Assembly (NCBI RefSeq): GCF_000504285.1
Contig: NZ_KI632511.1
Location: 8,538,154 to 8,602,153 of the forward strand
DNA from: Actinospica robiniae DSM 44927
Lineage (GTDB): Bacteria > Actinomycetota > Actinomycetes > Streptomycetales > Catenulisporaceae
Reading direction: 5' to 3'
Length of the DNA stretch: 64,000 nucleotides
Made by a program: the position numbers and the translations under genes. Under the pieces are notes generated by a model. That model saw only the letters and a program-made list of their open reading frames with translations. It had not been told where the DNA came from and made no database searches. Below, piece by piece: positions 9,153-18,365 of this stretch; positions within the stretch are counted from its first letter, which is position 1; each line of letters starts with the position of its first letter.

Positions 9153-9379
9153 AGAGGGCTCTCGTTCTCGGTCACGGCTTGGCTGAGCCGGGCGGTCAGG
9201 CGGATGCCATCCAGCCTGCCGGTCGGCAGGTCGGCGCGTAGGCGTAGGACACGCTCGAAATAGAAGTGCGCGAACTGTCGCCCGTTGTCGAGTTCGGCCT
9301 GCGCGAACTCGTAGGCGGTCAGAAGGTGGCTACGACAGGCTGCAGCCGTGCTGCCGACGGGCACGGGACAGCGCTCCAT
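9149..9379 (-). CDS. Small conserved-looking protein of unknown function
   Basis: The 76-residue product starts at ATG 9379 (MERCPVPVGSTAAACRSHLL) and ends overlapping the kinase start as ATGA. It is mostly helical, with YEFAQAELDNGRQFAHFYFE. The frame is open further upstream to 9505, but that part translates the 8-bp tandem repeat and is not credible. Coupling to the kinase and glycosyltransferase suggests it belongs to their pathway. I recognise no family. Confidence 0.5.
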   Translation of the reverse strand: MERCPVPVGSTAAACRSHLLTAYEFAQAELDNGRQFAHFYFERVLRLRADLPTGRLDGIRLTARLSQAVTENESPL

Positions 9380-9430
9380 CAGGCGTCGGTGCGTAGTACG
9401 GGATGAATCCAGCCGGCCCCCGGTCCCGCT

Positions 9431-9468
9431 CGACGGATCGACGGATCGACGGATCGACGGATCGACGG
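9431..9468. repeat. 8-bp tandem repeat
   Basis: The unit CGACGGAT is repeated 4.75 times in a row without change. The length is not a multiple of three, so copy-number change would shift any frame across it. It lies just upstream of the small gene starting at 9379 on the minus strand. Confidence 0.9.
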
Positions 9469-9660
9469 TCAGGCTCTGCGCGGCGCGGGGTCGGTGATAG
9501 ACCACGGTCGGTGCTGGTAGATAGGCGTCCCGTCTTCTGTGCGCTCATGGACGAACCAGAGAGTCGATTGCCCTGCCCTCAACGTCATGGTCGCTTCCCA
9601 GTGCCGTGGATCCTTTAGCAGCCTGATGAGGCGGCTGGACCAAGTCCATGCGGAGCACCA
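9469..9660 (-). pseudogene. C-terminal fragment of an unrecognised protein
   Basis: On the minus strand the last 60 residues of a frame ending at 9469 look like genuine protein, including LLKDPRHWEATMTLRAGQST and TLWFVHERTEDGTPIYQHRP. Upstream the frame loses this character and no start is visible. It is followed directly by the tandem repeat. I do not recognise the family. The remainder of 9661-9828 shows nothing convincing. Confidence 0.35.
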
Positions 9661-9828
9661 CCAGTGTGTGTAAGAGAGATGAGAGGGACGCGTACGCCGT
9701 CGATATCCCGGCCAGGGCTCAGCTCGCCGGGCTGACCGAGATCCATACCGCACATCGGGCGGTTCCGCCGCTGGCAATCGAACTTGCTGCGCATGCACGC
9801 GGCCGCGCCCGCCGACTACCGTCGGGAT

Positions 9829-9960
9829 GTGACGATTCAGCGTATGGACAATGTCGGCATCGTCGTCGAGGATCTCGATGCCGCCATCGCCTTCTTCACC
9901 GCACTCGGTATGGAGTTGGAGGGCAGGTTGCCGATCCAAGGACGATGGGCAGAGCCGAGC
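9829..9960 (+). pseudogene. VOC (glyoxalase-like) N-terminal fragment
   Basis: From GTG 9829 the frame reads MDNVGIVVEDLDAAIAFFTA then LGMELEGRLPIQGRWA, the first beta-alpha-beta unit of a vicinal-oxygen-chelate protein, including the metal-ligand region of strand one. After about 9960 similarity ends and the rest of the frame to 10122 is noise, so less than a third of a gene remains. VOC proteins include glyoxalases and antibiotic-binding resistance proteins; which one this was cannot be told. Confidence 0.65.
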
Positions 9961-10176
9961 TTTGCCAGGCGTGTCGCGCTGGCCCCTTCGTTGGCGCCAA
10001 GCTCCAAGAACCCGCCCGGAAGCTTGGAGCCCGGGCGAGACGCCCGGGGCCACCCGACCATACGTCAGGGATTTACGAGGAATCGATTTGTCGGCCGTGA
10101 CTCTCGCCTGCGGGCCGGTTGAAGGCTGTTCGAGTTCGCCCCGAGAGTCGCGGGCCGGGGTTCCGCGGCCGTCGCG

Positions 10177-10737
10177 TCAGGTGCTCCGCGCGGTCACGAG
10201 ATCGAACATGCGATGGATATGGGCCTCGACCTCGCCCCACGGGTACTCGACGGGCCGTGCGTTGGGTTCGGGGTGCCGGGAGGAGGGGTGGCCCAGTCCG
10301 GAGGTGAAGGTCACGCCCGCTGCGCGCAGCAGGTCGATGTGCGAGGGGATGGCGGGATGCCGGGCGAGGTGCCCGTTGATCCATGGCACGGCGGTGACCG
10401 GTGTGCCGAGCCCGAGAGCCTCGTTGAGGACGCCGACGGCGAGGTTGTCGTTGACTCCGGTCGCCCACTTGTTCAGCGTGTTGAAGGTAAGCGGGCAGGC
10501 GAGGAGCGCATGGGCCGGCGGACGTCCTGCCGGTGCCCCCGGATCGAGCCGGGAGTAGACCGGATGTCCACTCAGTTCCTCAAGCGGCTCGGGATCGCCG
10601 ATGAACTGTAGTGCAGAAGGGGTGGCGATGACGCAGACGGTGAAGCCCGCATCCAACCCGTTGCGCACGGCCCGGTCGACGTGTTCTGAGGGTGGCGCCG
10701 CGCAGGCGACGACGTACAGGACGCGGCTTGCGGTCAA
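10177..10737 (-). CDS. Flavoprotein of the HFCD family
   Basis: The 186-residue protein begins at TTG 10737 and reads VLYVVACAAPPSEHVDRAV, then ALLACPLTFNTLNKWATGVN and DNLAVGVLNEALG. This is the fold of homo-oligomeric flavin-containing cysteine decarboxylases (CoaC/EpiD/MrsD relatives), where the N-x-x-x-K-W-x-x-G-x-x-D/N-N-L segment binds FMN. A paralogue with the same segments is encoded at 43519-44127. In this family such proteins decarboxylate cysteine-like groups, but short actinomycete versions are mostly uncharacterised. Confidence 0.8.
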   Translation of the reverse strand: MTASRVLYVVACAAPPSEHVDRAVRNGLDAGFTVCVIATPSALQFIGDPEPLEELSGHPVYSRLDPGAPAGRPPAHALLACPLTFNTLNKWATGVNDNLAVGVLNEALGLGTPVTAVPWINGHLARHPAIPSHIDLLRAAGVTFTSGLGHPSSRHPEPNARPVEYPWGEVEAHIHRMFDLVTARST

Positions 10738-10848
10738 CTTCGACTCCCTGCGTGGTCGATGTGCTTTGCCGGGACGAGGAACGTCGTGCTTATCAGTCGG
10801 TGTAGCCGGCTGCGTTCGTGCGACTTGGCCGGCGGCGCCGAGCGGCGC

Positions 10849-11313
10849 CTACTGTTCCGGGTCCGATTCGGCGGTTACGTCTTCGAGGTACGCGGTCGTT
10901 CCGTTTGCCAGAGCCTCGATCGCCGTGCGGTAGCGTCGGGCGTGCCACGGTGTGAGGTCTGTGGGCAGTCGGTTTGGAGCGAACCAGGCCACTTCGCTGA
11001 TCTCGGCTGGGTCCAGCCTCAGACGGGTGAGGTCGGAATCGATCACGCCGCCGTCGAAGGCGAAGGAGAGCATCTGCAAGTTCGGCCGCACCTGGTGATG
11101 TACTACGAGCAGGCGTCCGACCTGCAGGTCGATGCCGAGTTCCTCACGGCCCTCGCGCCGCGCGCAGGCCGCCGGCGACTCAGTAGCCTCGGCGATTCCG
11201 CCGATGACCCACCAGGTGGTGCGGTAGGTTGTGTGGCAAAACAGCACTTTGCCGCCAGGGTCCCGGATGACCAGGTCCGCCGAGATGGGGGTCTCGGTAG
11301 GGCGGCGTACCAC
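10849..11313 (-). CDS. Nudix hydrolase
   Basis: The 154-residue protein has the Nudix box GGIAEATESPAACARREGRE followed by ELGI, and the strand pair ISADLVIRDPGGKVLFCHTT before it. GTG 11313 is the start that begins just ahead of the first strand. It lies 111 bp downstream, in transcription sense upstream, of the flavoprotein gene on the same strand, so the two may be co-transcribed. Substrate unknown. Confidence 0.85.
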   Translation of the reverse strand: MVRRPTETPISADLVIRDPGGKVLFCHTTYRTTWWVIGGIAEATESPAACARREGREELGIDLQVGRLLVVHHQVRPNLQMLSFAFDGGVIDSDLTRLRLDPAEISEVAWFAPNRLPTDLTPWHARRYRTAIEALANGTTAYLEDVTAESDPEQ

Positions 11314-11529
11314 TCGGAGCGAGGCAGCGGCCGGTCGAGCTGACCGACGCCGTCGATCCGGGTGGCTGGTGGCGCATTGTCGGTCGCAGCCGGAGAGGTC
11401 TGGTTCGGCACCTGATGACCATAGCGCTCGGATGCGCCGGTGCGAGACTGACCGGGTTGGTTGCCGAAGGATCCGTCACCAGGGCTGGGTAACCGGCGTC
11501 GGGTCGCGGGCGACGATTGGCGGTGGATT

Positions 11530-12354
11530 GTGCGCGTGACCATGGCGACCGAGCCTGCACCCGGGCAGAGCGAGAACGAGGACTTCGCCGGCGCTGTAGC
11601 GAGAGCCGCGGTGCTGCTCGACGGCGCCGGGCTGCCCGGAAGCGAGGACGGAGGGTGCGTGCACGGGGTGGCGTGGTACGCCCGGCGCCTTGGGACGCGC
11701 CTACTCGGCGCGCTCGCCCAGGAAGACGATGCTTCTTTGACCGGCACCCTCTCGAGCGCGATCGGCGACGTGGCCGGCTCCCACCGGGCGACGTGCGATC
11801 TGGGCCACCCGGCCACGCCCTCAGCCACGGTCGTCATCCTGCGCGAGCGCGGCAGCGATCTCGACTACCTCGTTCTGGCGGACTCCACGCTGGTATTCGA
11901 TGGGCCGCAGCTGGAACCCACCGTCGTCACCGACCGGCGCCTGGCCGCGATCGGGCAACGATACCGCGCGCAGATGGATGCGCTCGTCGGCGGCAGCACG
12001 GAACACGCGAAGGCGCGTGCCGACTACGTCGCTGCTCTCCGGGCTCATCGCAATCGGGAGGGCGGGTTCTTCGTCGCCGCCGCGGACCCGGATGCGGCCT
12101 GGCACGCGATGACTGGAAGCGTGCCGAGTTCCGGGGTACGCACCGCGCTCCTGCTCAGCGACGGGGCGAGCAGGCTGAACGATCGCTTCAAGCTGCGCAC
12201 GTGGAACGAGACGCTCGAGCTCGCTCGCTCCCAGGGCCCGAACGCCCTGATTGCGGCTGTCCGTGGCGCGGAATGCGCTGACCCGCAGGGCAGACGTTGG
12301 CCACGTGGGAAGATCTTCGACGACGCGACCGTGGTGCTGTGTGACCTCGTTTGA
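11530..12354 (+). CDS. PPM/PP2C-like phosphatase-domain protein
   Basis: The product (about 274 residues) starts at GTG 11530 (VRVTMATEP) and shows the N-terminal NEDFAGAV motif, AAVLLDGAG with the metal-binding aspartate, LVLADSTLVF in the middle and ALLLSDGASRLNDRF, where SDG is the C-terminal metal-binding motif. This is the PPM fold in the short actinobacterial form. It overlaps the open frame of the next kinase gene. It may dephosphorylate proteins or small molecules; the phosphotransferase immediately downstream could be its functional counterpart, which is inference. Confidence 0.75.
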   Translation: MRVTMATEPAPGQSENEDFAGAVARAAVLLDGAGLPGSEDGGCVHGVAWYARRLGTRLLGALAQEDDASLTGTLSSAIGDVAGSHRATCDLGHPATPSATVVILRERGSDLDYLVLADSTLVFDGPQLEPTVVTDRRLAAIGQRYRAQMDALVGGSTEHAKARADYVAALRAHRNREGGFFVAAADPDAAWHAMTGSVPSSGVRTALLLSDGASRLNDRFKLRTWNETLELARSQGPNALIAAVRGAECADPQGRRWPRGKIFDDATVVLCDLV

Positions 12355-12425
12355 CCACCAGCAGCGCAGCCGGTGAGGAACAAAGAATTCTGATATGTTC
12401 CGGGCCGCGGCGTACCGTAGCGGCT

Positions 12426-13352
12426 ATGAACGAGACCGTAGGTGACCTGGCCAGCCCGGTGACGTTCACCGCCGCTGCCGTTCTCGAAGTCCTGCGTCGC
12501 GTGTGTGAATGCGCCGGAACTGATTTCGCAGGTGCGGAGGTTCTTCAAGCTCCGGCTGACAGCGCGGTAGTCCTGGTGCCCAGCGTGGGTCTGGTGGCGA
12601 GGATCGGCGTGGACGTGGGCCACCGCGGGCGCCTTGAACAAGAGTTGCGGGCGGCCTCGTGGCTCAGTGATCAGGGCTTGTTCACGCCGACTCCGGCCGC
12701 AGCCGCTCCTTGCCCGCAGCTAACCGTGGCTGAGGGGCGGGTGGTGACCTGGTGGCAGTACATTCCCTCTCGCGAGCATGCGAGCCTGCACAGCTTGATG
12801 GCAACCCTCCGCGTCCTGCACAGCCTGCCGACCGCCGGTCTGGACATTGCCCGCTTCGATCCGTGGGCGCGCGTCGCGGGCCAAATCCGTGCAGCGACCG
12901 GTCTTTCCGATGCGGATCGCGCCCGCCTTGCGCATAGGTGGGACGAGCTTCGATCCCTCTGGAAGCAGTCACGCTGGCCGTCGGAACCGTACGTCGCCAT
13001 CCACGGCGACGCCCACACGCTCAATACACTCGTGCATGAGGGAGCTGTCTATCTCCTTGACCTCGAGGATATGAGGCTCGGCCCATGGCAGTGGGATACT
13101 CTCACCCCGCTCGTCCATCTGCGTGCGCGATGGATCTCAGCGGACGACTACCGTGCCGCGATCGAGGCATACGGCGCCGATCCCCGCGCGGAGGAGGAGA
13201 TCGAACTGCTCGTGGCGATCCGCCTGCTCCGGATCACGTGCTGGCTCGCTTCCCGAACCGCACGGGAACCTGGGGTGGTCGCCCGAGCCAGACGTAGAAT
13301 CGACTACGTCGAAGACCCAACGTTGCTGACACGCGGCCCTGCGGGTTTCTGA
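12426..13352 (+). CDS. APH-family phosphotransferase
   Basis: The start is ATG 12426 (MNETVGDLASPVTF). The 308-residue protein contains VAIHGDAHTLNTLVHEG (Brenner loop, near residue 205) and VYLLDLEDMRLGPWQWDTL (metal-binding aspartate). The short N-lobe lacks a textbook glycine loop, as usual for this group. It lies 70 bp after the PPM-like gene. The paralogue at 13501 has the same layout, so the two probably arose by duplication. Substrate unknown. Confidence 0.8.
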   Translation: MNETVGDLASPVTFTAAAVLEVLRRVCECAGTDFAGAEVLQAPADSAVVLVPSVGLVARIGVDVGHRGRLEQELRAASWLSDQGLFTPTPAAAAPCPQLTVAEGRVVTWWQYIPSREHASLHSLMATLRVLHSLPTAGLDIARFDPWARVAGQIRAATGLSDADRARLAHRWDELRSLWKQSRWPSEPYVAIHGDAHTLNTLVHEGAVYLLDLEDMRLGPWQWDTLTPLVHLRARWISADDYRAAIEAYGADPRAEEEIELLVAIRLLRITCWLASRTAREPGVVARARRRIDYVEDPTLLTRGPAGF

Positions 13353-13500
13353 CTCACTCGAGTCCGGGCTCTTCGGATGGCAGCCATGGTCGACCAGCCG
13401 CGATGTGCAGCCCGACTTTTTAGGTCGAGCGCGTGTACTGCCCGGCGAGTCTTCGGCGGAGTCTCACACTAGTCGAGCGGTGATCGGAGAGACCTGAACC

Positions 13501-14394
13501 GTGTATGACCGGCTGGTCGAGGATCGAATTCGCCGCGCCCTGAACGTGGCCTGCAGGATGGCCGGCTTGGACAGCTCACGAGCGCAGCTCATGCGCCTGC
13601 ACTCCAACACTGTCATCCATCTTCCGAACGAAGACACCGTGGCGCGCTTGGCGGTGGACGAGGCCGCGGCCGGTGTGGCGGCATCGTTGGCTGTGACTGA
13701 ACATCTTGCGCAGGTCGGCTTTCCGACGGTTCGGCCCAGGGTGGCTCAGGTGGTTTGCGCGGAGGGCCTCGTCGTTTCCTTCTGGGTGTACGTCGAGACA
13801 GTTGCTAAGCCAGCTGATCCTGGCGGACTCGCCGCGTTGCTCAGGACCTTGCATTCGACTGACCTCGCCGAGTTGCCGCTGCCTGCCATGGCGAGTCCAC
13901 TGGGTGGTGTCGGGCGTGCGCTGACGAGGCATCCGGAAGCCCTTGACGAGCGTGATCGGGTATGGCTCACCGACGAGGTCGCGCGATGTGAGGCGCTGTG
14001 GGAGAACATGCTGTTCCGATTGCCACGGGGCCCGATCCACGGGGATTCGCACCCGAACAATCTGCTCCACACCGTCCGAGGCTCGGTGCTCGGGGACTGG
14101 GACCACGTCTCGCGCGGACCGCGGGAGTGGGACCTTGTCCAGGAGGTGTACTTTGCACGGCGCTTCCCTACCAACCATGACGACCTCGACGCCGCTGCTT
14201 GCAGCTACGGCTGGGACTTCCGAAACTGGCCCTCCGCGGAGGACTTGGTCGCGATCCGGGAGGTCAGCGGCCTAGGTGCGTATATCAGAACAGCGGCTAT
14301 GAGGCCAGCCGCACGTGCCGAAGTGGCGTACCGCATCGAGACGCTTCGCGAGGGTCGAATCAGCGCACGGTGGAACCCGCCCTCGACGTTCTAG
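13501..14394 (+). CDS. APH-family phosphotransferase
   Basis: A 297-residue protein starting at GTG 13501. It shows NTVIHLPNEDTVARLAVDE in the N-lobe, PIHGDSHPNNLLHTVRG as catalytic loop and VLGDWDHVSRGPREWDLVQE as metal-binding loop, where WD replaces the usual D-F/W. It is similar in order and length to the upstream kinase at 12426. The 148 bp between them contain no gene. Substrate unknown. Confidence 0.8.
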   Translation: MYDRLVEDRIRRALNVACRMAGLDSSRAQLMRLHSNTVIHLPNEDTVARLAVDEAAAGVAASLAVTEHLAQVGFPTVRPRVAQVVCAEGLVVSFWVYVETVAKPADPGGLAALLRTLHSTDLAELPLPAMASPLGGVGRALTRHPEALDERDRVWLTDEVARCEALWENMLFRLPRGPIHGDSHPNNLLHTVRGSVLGDWDHVSRGPREWDLVQEVYFARRFPTNHDDLDAAACSYGWDFRNWPSAEDLVAIREVSGLGAYIRTAAMRPAARAEVAYRIETLREGRISARWNPPSTF

Positions 14395-14559
14395 CAACAG
14401 CGCCGCGCGGCGCGTCCTGTCCCATCGGAGGCCGAGGGTCCGCCCCGGCAATCCTTCGTTAAGCTATCGGGCGACAATGCAGTGATGTTTCTGTGTTCAC
14501 TGGGCGCGATGGCATCGAGGTGGATGGGGGCGTCATCGAGATTGTCGAGGCGCGGCGCA

Positions 14560-14760
14560 TCGCGCGGACGACGAGTTCGAGAGCCGTGAGCGTCCCAGTA
14601 CAAGAGCTCGATGGTGACGGTTCGTCCAGTTCGTATGGCGTAGGTTCTCGCTCTCGCTGAGCGGGCCGGCCAGGGCTGCTCTCACGAGGGCCAGCGCGAC
14701 TCGGCCATCGCGAAACGCGCGAGCGCACCGTGCCGGATAGATCGCGGACGAAGGGCGCGT
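14560..14760 (-). pseudogene. Degraded second copy of the phosphatase N-terminus
   Basis: Read on the minus strand, this stretch matches the start of the adjacent inositol-monophosphatase-like gene. The segment LVRAALAGPLSESENLRH aligns with LLRAALTGRRGEKENLRH of the intact gene. At DNA level the block GCGCGACTCGGCCAT (14695-14709) is identical to 15616-15630. Frameshifts separate the matching parts, so it is a dead partial duplicate. The rest of 14395-14559 holds no recognisable gene. Confidence 0.5.
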
Positions 14761-15693
14761 TCAGGGCTCGAAACAGGCAAGAATCTCATGGGCGAGGGAC
14801 GCGGCGCCGGCGGCGATGAAGGTGCGTCGCTTCTTCATGGCGGCGGCGATGTCCTCGAGGCTGTCGAGTCCGTAGTCGAGGGATAGTTCCTTGCCGTGCA
14901 GGTCGATCACGCATCCGCCGGCTGAGTGCAGGATGTAGTGGCCGGGTGAGAGGTCCCAGATGGCGAAGCCCTTGGCGAACTCGACGGTGGCGTCGGTCTG
15001 GCCCGCGGCAACGTGGCAGAGGCTGATGGAGCCGAAGTCGACGCCGATGCGGCCGCGTGCAGGTCCGTCTGCGCCGGGCTTGGTCAGTGCGTCGATCAGG
15101 GACTGCTGGCGCGCGATCGGTTGGAGACGCTCGGCGGGCCGCATCAGGTAGTTTGTGATCAGTGCTTGCGAAATGCTGACGGGCGTGCGCCGCGTCGACA
15201 GACGATACACGTCGTCATCGGCGGTGATCAGATAGGCCCGGTCCTCGCCGTCGTGGTGACGACACCCGATGAAGAGTTGCACATGGTGGTAGATGTCGCC
15301 GACCACGGCGGCGACCGGTCGGCGAAGACATCTGGAGTAGAGAAGCACATGCGTGTACCCGTTTAGGGCTCTGACCGCCAACTCGCTGGTGTCGAGTGGA
15401 TCGACGAGGATCAGCAGGTCAGGGTCGGTGTCGGGGCCGACGATCAGCGGGTCGTCTTCTTCCGATGCGTAGACGAAGGAACCGAGGGCTTCCGCGAACA
15501 GATCGCGGTACCTATCGTGCATCCGTACGTCGTGCTCCGAGAGGAAGTTGCCCTTATGCCGCAGATTCTCCTTCTCGCCCCGCCGGCCGGTCAGGGCGGC
15601 CCTCAGCAGGGCTGGGCGCGACTCGGCCATCACGGTGCGCACGATGCGCGCGACCGTGTTGGCCGTGTCGGTGGGTGCGGGGCCGGAGTACAT
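14761..15693 (-). CDS. Inositol monophosphatase-family protein
   Basis: Starting at ATG 15693 (MYSGPAPTDTANTVARIVRT), the 310-residue protein contains the metal-binding motif LILVDPLDTSELA, corresponding to D-P-I/L-D-G-T/S, and WDLSPGHYILHSAGG, corresponding to WDxAAGxxI with serine-proline replacing the usual alanines. An acidic EEDD near residue 90 matches the first metal site. The family dephosphorylates inositol phosphates, fructose bisphosphate or PAP with Mg. The altered DTS and DLSPG motifs suggest a divergent substrate. Confidence 0.8.
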   Translation of the reverse strand: MYSGPAPTDTANTVARIVRTVMAESRPALLRAALTGRRGEKENLRHKGNFLSEHDVRMHDRYRDLFAEALGSFVYASEEDDPLIVGPDTDPDLLILVDPLDTSELAVRALNGYTHVLLYSRCLRRPVAAVVGDIYHHVQLFIGCRHHDGEDRAYLITADDDVYRLSTRRTPVSISQALITNYLMRPAERLQPIARQQSLIDALTKPGADGPARGRIGVDFGSISLCHVAAGQTDATVEFAKGFAIWDLSPGHYILHSAGGCVIDLHGKELSLDYGLDSLEDIAAAMKKRRTFIAAGAASLAHEILACFEP

Positions 15694-15790
15694 GGTCGCC
15701 TTTCCGTTGTTCAGCGCGCTCCAGCAGGTGTCCAACGTGCGGCGGCCTTGAGACGCGTGTGTTTATCAGCATCATGCGGGCTTGCGCGCT

Positions 15791-16258
15791 TTACCCGAGG
15801 TAGGGGTAGCTGCCGCTGAGGAAGTGGCCGATTTGCTCATGGATCGATGGATGAATGTCGTATGAGCCCAGGTCGCTTAGGCCGATCCAGCGCACGCCGT
15901 CGGCCTCGTCGTTGATGCGGGGTGCGCCGCCGAACGGGCGGCCGATGTAGATGACCTCGTACTGCTGGCGGATCTCGCCGTCACTGTATGCGACGATGTG
16001 GTGGGGGTTAGAGTAGACGCCGAGAAGTCCCGTGATCTCGGCCAGGATGCCGGTTTCTTCTTCGGTTTCTCGCACGGCGCACGCGCCGGAGCTTTCCCCG
16101 AGTTCTTGTTTGCCCATGGGGATCGCCCACTGGCCGGTGTCGCGGCGACGTTGCATGAGGATCTCACCGTCCTCGTTGACCACGAGGATCCCGCTGGCGG
16201 GCACAAGCGAGTTGGGCCTGGGCGCTCTGGGGTCGTCGTAGTACTCCGTGCGTCCCAT
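15791..16258 (-). CDS. Nudix hydrolase
   Basis: The start is ATG 16258 (MGRTEYYDDPRAPRPNSLVP). The box reads GKQELGESSGACAVRETEEE followed by TGI. The preceding strands (SGILVVNEDGEILMQRRRDT) and WAIPMG are standard. About 155 residues. It is transcribed toward the phosphatase gene with a 97-bp gap. The N-terminal YYDDPRAPRPNSL segment is seen in actinomycete Nudix proteins often annotated as ADP-ribose or nucleotide-sugar hydrolases; the substrate is not clear. Confidence 0.85.
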   Translation of the reverse strand: MGRTEYYDDPRAPRPNSLVPASGILVVNEDGEILMQRRRDTGQWAIPMGKQELGESSGACAVRETEEETGILAEITGLLGVYSNPHHIVAYSDGEIRQQYEVIYIGRPFGGAPRINDEADGVRWIGLSDLGSYDIHPSIHEQIGHFLSGSYPYLG

Positions 16259-16427
16259 GCCTGGGCCCTCCGTTTCGATCACGCGCCGAGGGCGCGTCTG
16301 GCAGCAGCGGTCGGTGGCGCGCAATCGGACGTGCGGGCCGCCCAGACGACTTCATTCATTAGACCTCCGCGACCGGTGAGCTCGATCACGTGAATCGCTG
16401 TGTCGTCGTAACGCTCTGGACTCGGCG

Positions 16428-16901
16428 TCAGCGCGCGGCAGCGCCGCGCCCGAAGCCAAGCAGGGGCACATCGTAAAGATCCGGGTTTCGCTCGCGCGTC
16501 ATCACAGGTGAGAGCACCTCGAACACCAGCATCTCAGTGAGGAACTGGATCCTCGCGGATAGCAGGTGACTCGTTGTGGCGGTGGCCGAGCGGGCTTTTT
16601 CACCGACGGTGACGTGGATGTGCGGAGAGATTGAGCCATCGTCCAGGTGCGTGAAGGTGCCACCACCGAACGCCTCGACGTTGCTCAGGTGCACGGCGCT
16701 CCACACCGGCGCGTCAGGACTCTCGAGTTTGTCGCAGGTGCCGACGACGCGGGCTTCGGCAAGTCCCGCGATGAAGCTCGGCACGAACCCTTGACGAACA
16801 TGGTTCTCGGCGCAGAACGATGTGAGGCTTTCGAAGAAGTCCTCGCCATGGTCGAAGGTCACGCCGAAGGCGCGTCCGAGGGTGAGTTCGGCGGCCTTCA
16901 C
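16428..16901 (-). CDS. PPC/DUF296-domain protein
   Basis: The start is GTG 16901, which overlaps the TGA stop of the asparaginase gene as GTGA. The 157-residue product is one PPC (DUF296) domain: [40 protein letters not shown], the glycine-rich [20 protein letters not shown] and the conserved HIHVTVG. PPC domains form trimers and occur in AT-hook proteins of plants and as stand-alone bacterial proteins of unclear function. Because asparaginase is broken upstream, this coupled gene may have lost its normal transcription or translation. Confidence 0.8.
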   Translation of the reverse strand: MKAAELTLGRAFGVTFDHGEDFFESLTSFCAENHVRQGFVPSFIAGLAEARVVGTCDKLESPDAPVWSAVHLSNVEAFGGGTFTHLDDGSISPHIHVTVGEKARSATATTSHLLSARIQFLTEMLVFEVLSPVMTRERNPDLYDVPLLGFGRGAAAR

Positions 16902-17169
16902 GAGGCAGCTCCGGCGGCGATCAGGCTGTGGATGGCCGACGCGGTCAAGCCGGCGGCTAAGGCGGTGTGCAGCAAGACCTTCGCCTTGACGGGCGTAAGC
17001 GCCTCGCCAGACAGCAGGCCGCGGGAGAGTAGGTCGGACTCGGAACCGGGGAATCCGTAGGTGCGGCTGAGTACTGGTCCGCGGCCAGTACGGGTGGTGA
17101 GGACGACAGGGATGCGCGAAGCGAGCTTTGAGGGGCCACGAAGTTCTCGGACAGCATCCGATCTCTGTC

Positions 17170-18054
17170 TTACGCGGCGAGAGCCATCTTCGAGACGTGC
17201 TCCGAGTAGACCTCGAAGGGGGTGCGGTACCCGAGCGTCGAATGAAGGCGTTGACGATTGTAGAACAGCTCCACGTACCGGGCAATGTCGCGCTTCGCGA
17301 TGGCGTGCGTCGCGTAGGTCGTCCTGTATATCAGCTCATTTTTGATGACGCCGTTGAACGACTCGGCCATCGCGTTGTCCCAGCACACCCCGGTCCGCCC
17401 GGCCGACGCGCGGATGCCGAGCCTCCGAAGCTCGTCGCGAAACTCCATGCTCGTGTACTGACTACCCCTGTCGGCGTGGAAGATCCCACCGGGATGCAGG
17501 TCGTGGTTGCGCTCGGCCATCCGGATCGCGTCGATCACCAGCCCCGCGCGCATATGGTCGGCCACCGCGTACCCCAGTACCATCTTCGTACAGCAGTCCA
17601 GCACGGTCGCCAGATAGCAGAATCCCTCCCACGTGCGGATATAGGTGATGTCACCGACCAGGGTACGGCCGGGGACGACGTCGTCGAACACCTGGTTGAC
17701 CAGATCAGGGGTCGCCGACGCGTACTCGTCGCGGACCGTGGTGACCGGCCGGGGCCGCGGCTGACACGGCTCGAGCTCCAGTTCCCGCATCAGCGCGCGC
17801 ACCAGCTCCGGGCCGGCCTCGATCCCCTCCCGACGCAGCTGCGCGTGCACCCGCCGGTAGCCGTAGGTCTCCCGCGAGGCGGCGAACACCCGAGTGATCT
17901 CGCCCTTGAGCTCCTCGCGCCGCTCGGCCGTGGCCGAGGCCGGGCGCGAGCGCCAGTCGTAGTAGCCCGAGCGCGAGACCTCCAGCGCGTCGCACATCAT
18001 CGCGACCTCGTAGCCCGCCCTCTCCCCGTCGATGAGCTCGTAGCGCTCGCTCAC
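17170..18054 (-). CDS. IS3-family transposase OrfB (DDE integrase core)
   Basis: The 294-residue protein has an HTH_21-like N-terminus ([35 protein letters not shown]) and an rve integrase core with catalytic residues in [24 protein letters not shown] and [14 protein letters not shown] 18054 overlaps the orfA stop as GTGA; in this family a frameshift normally fuses OrfA and OrfB. Complete. Confidence 0.93.
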   Translation of the reverse strand: MSERYELIDGERAGYEVAMMCDALEVSRSGYYDWRSRPASATAERREELKGEITRVFAASRETYGYRRVHAQLRREGIEAGPELVRALMRELELEPCQPRPRPVTTVRDEYASATPDLVNQVFDDVVPGRTLVGDITYIRTWEGFCYLATVLDCCTKMVLGYAVADHMRAGLVIDAIRMAERNHDLHPGGIFHADRGSQYTSMEFRDELRRLGIRASAGRTGVCWDNAMAESFNGVIKNELIYRTTYATHAIAKRDIARYVELFYNRQRLHSTLGYRTPFEVYSEHVSKMALAA

Positions 18055-18365
18055 CGATACTCTTGGGCGAAGAAGGCCGTGGCTTTTCCCAAGAACTCGA
18101 TCTTCGCCCGCAGCTCCTGGTTCTCCCTCTCCAGCGCCCGCAGCCGCGCGCGCTCCTCCGCGCTCAGATCACCCGTGTCCGACGCCGCGGCGGGAACCGG
18201 CCCGCGCGGATGGGTCTTGCGGTAGGTGTGCACCCACTTGCGCAGCGTCCCGTCGTCCACCCCGAGCTCCGCGGCAACCTGGCTGTTCGGGCGAGGCCTG
18301 AGCACCTCGAGAACCGCCTGCTCCTTGAACTCCGGCGAGTAGTACCTACGCGTCCTGCCTGCCAC
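18051..18365 (-). CDS. IS3-family OrfA (HTH transposase subunit)
   Basis: The 104-residue protein has an HTH_Tnp_1 domain (YSPEFKEQAVLEVLRPRPNS, QVAAELGVDDGTLRKWVHTY) followed by a leucine-rich coiled coil (ERARLRALERENQELRAKIE). It binds the element's terminal repeats and is fused to OrfB by frameshifting in this family. Confidence 0.92.
   Translation of the reverse strand: MAGRTRRYYSPEFKEQAVLEVLRPRPNSQVAAELGVDDGTLRKWVHTYRKTHPRGPVPAAASDTGDLSAEERARLRALERENQELRAKIEFLGKATAFFAQEYR

Noticed and set aside
17128-18225. 365-residue plus-strand ORF across IS3 element A
   Set aside because: It is fully antisense to the transposase genes, with no ribosome-binding site and strongly basic composition.
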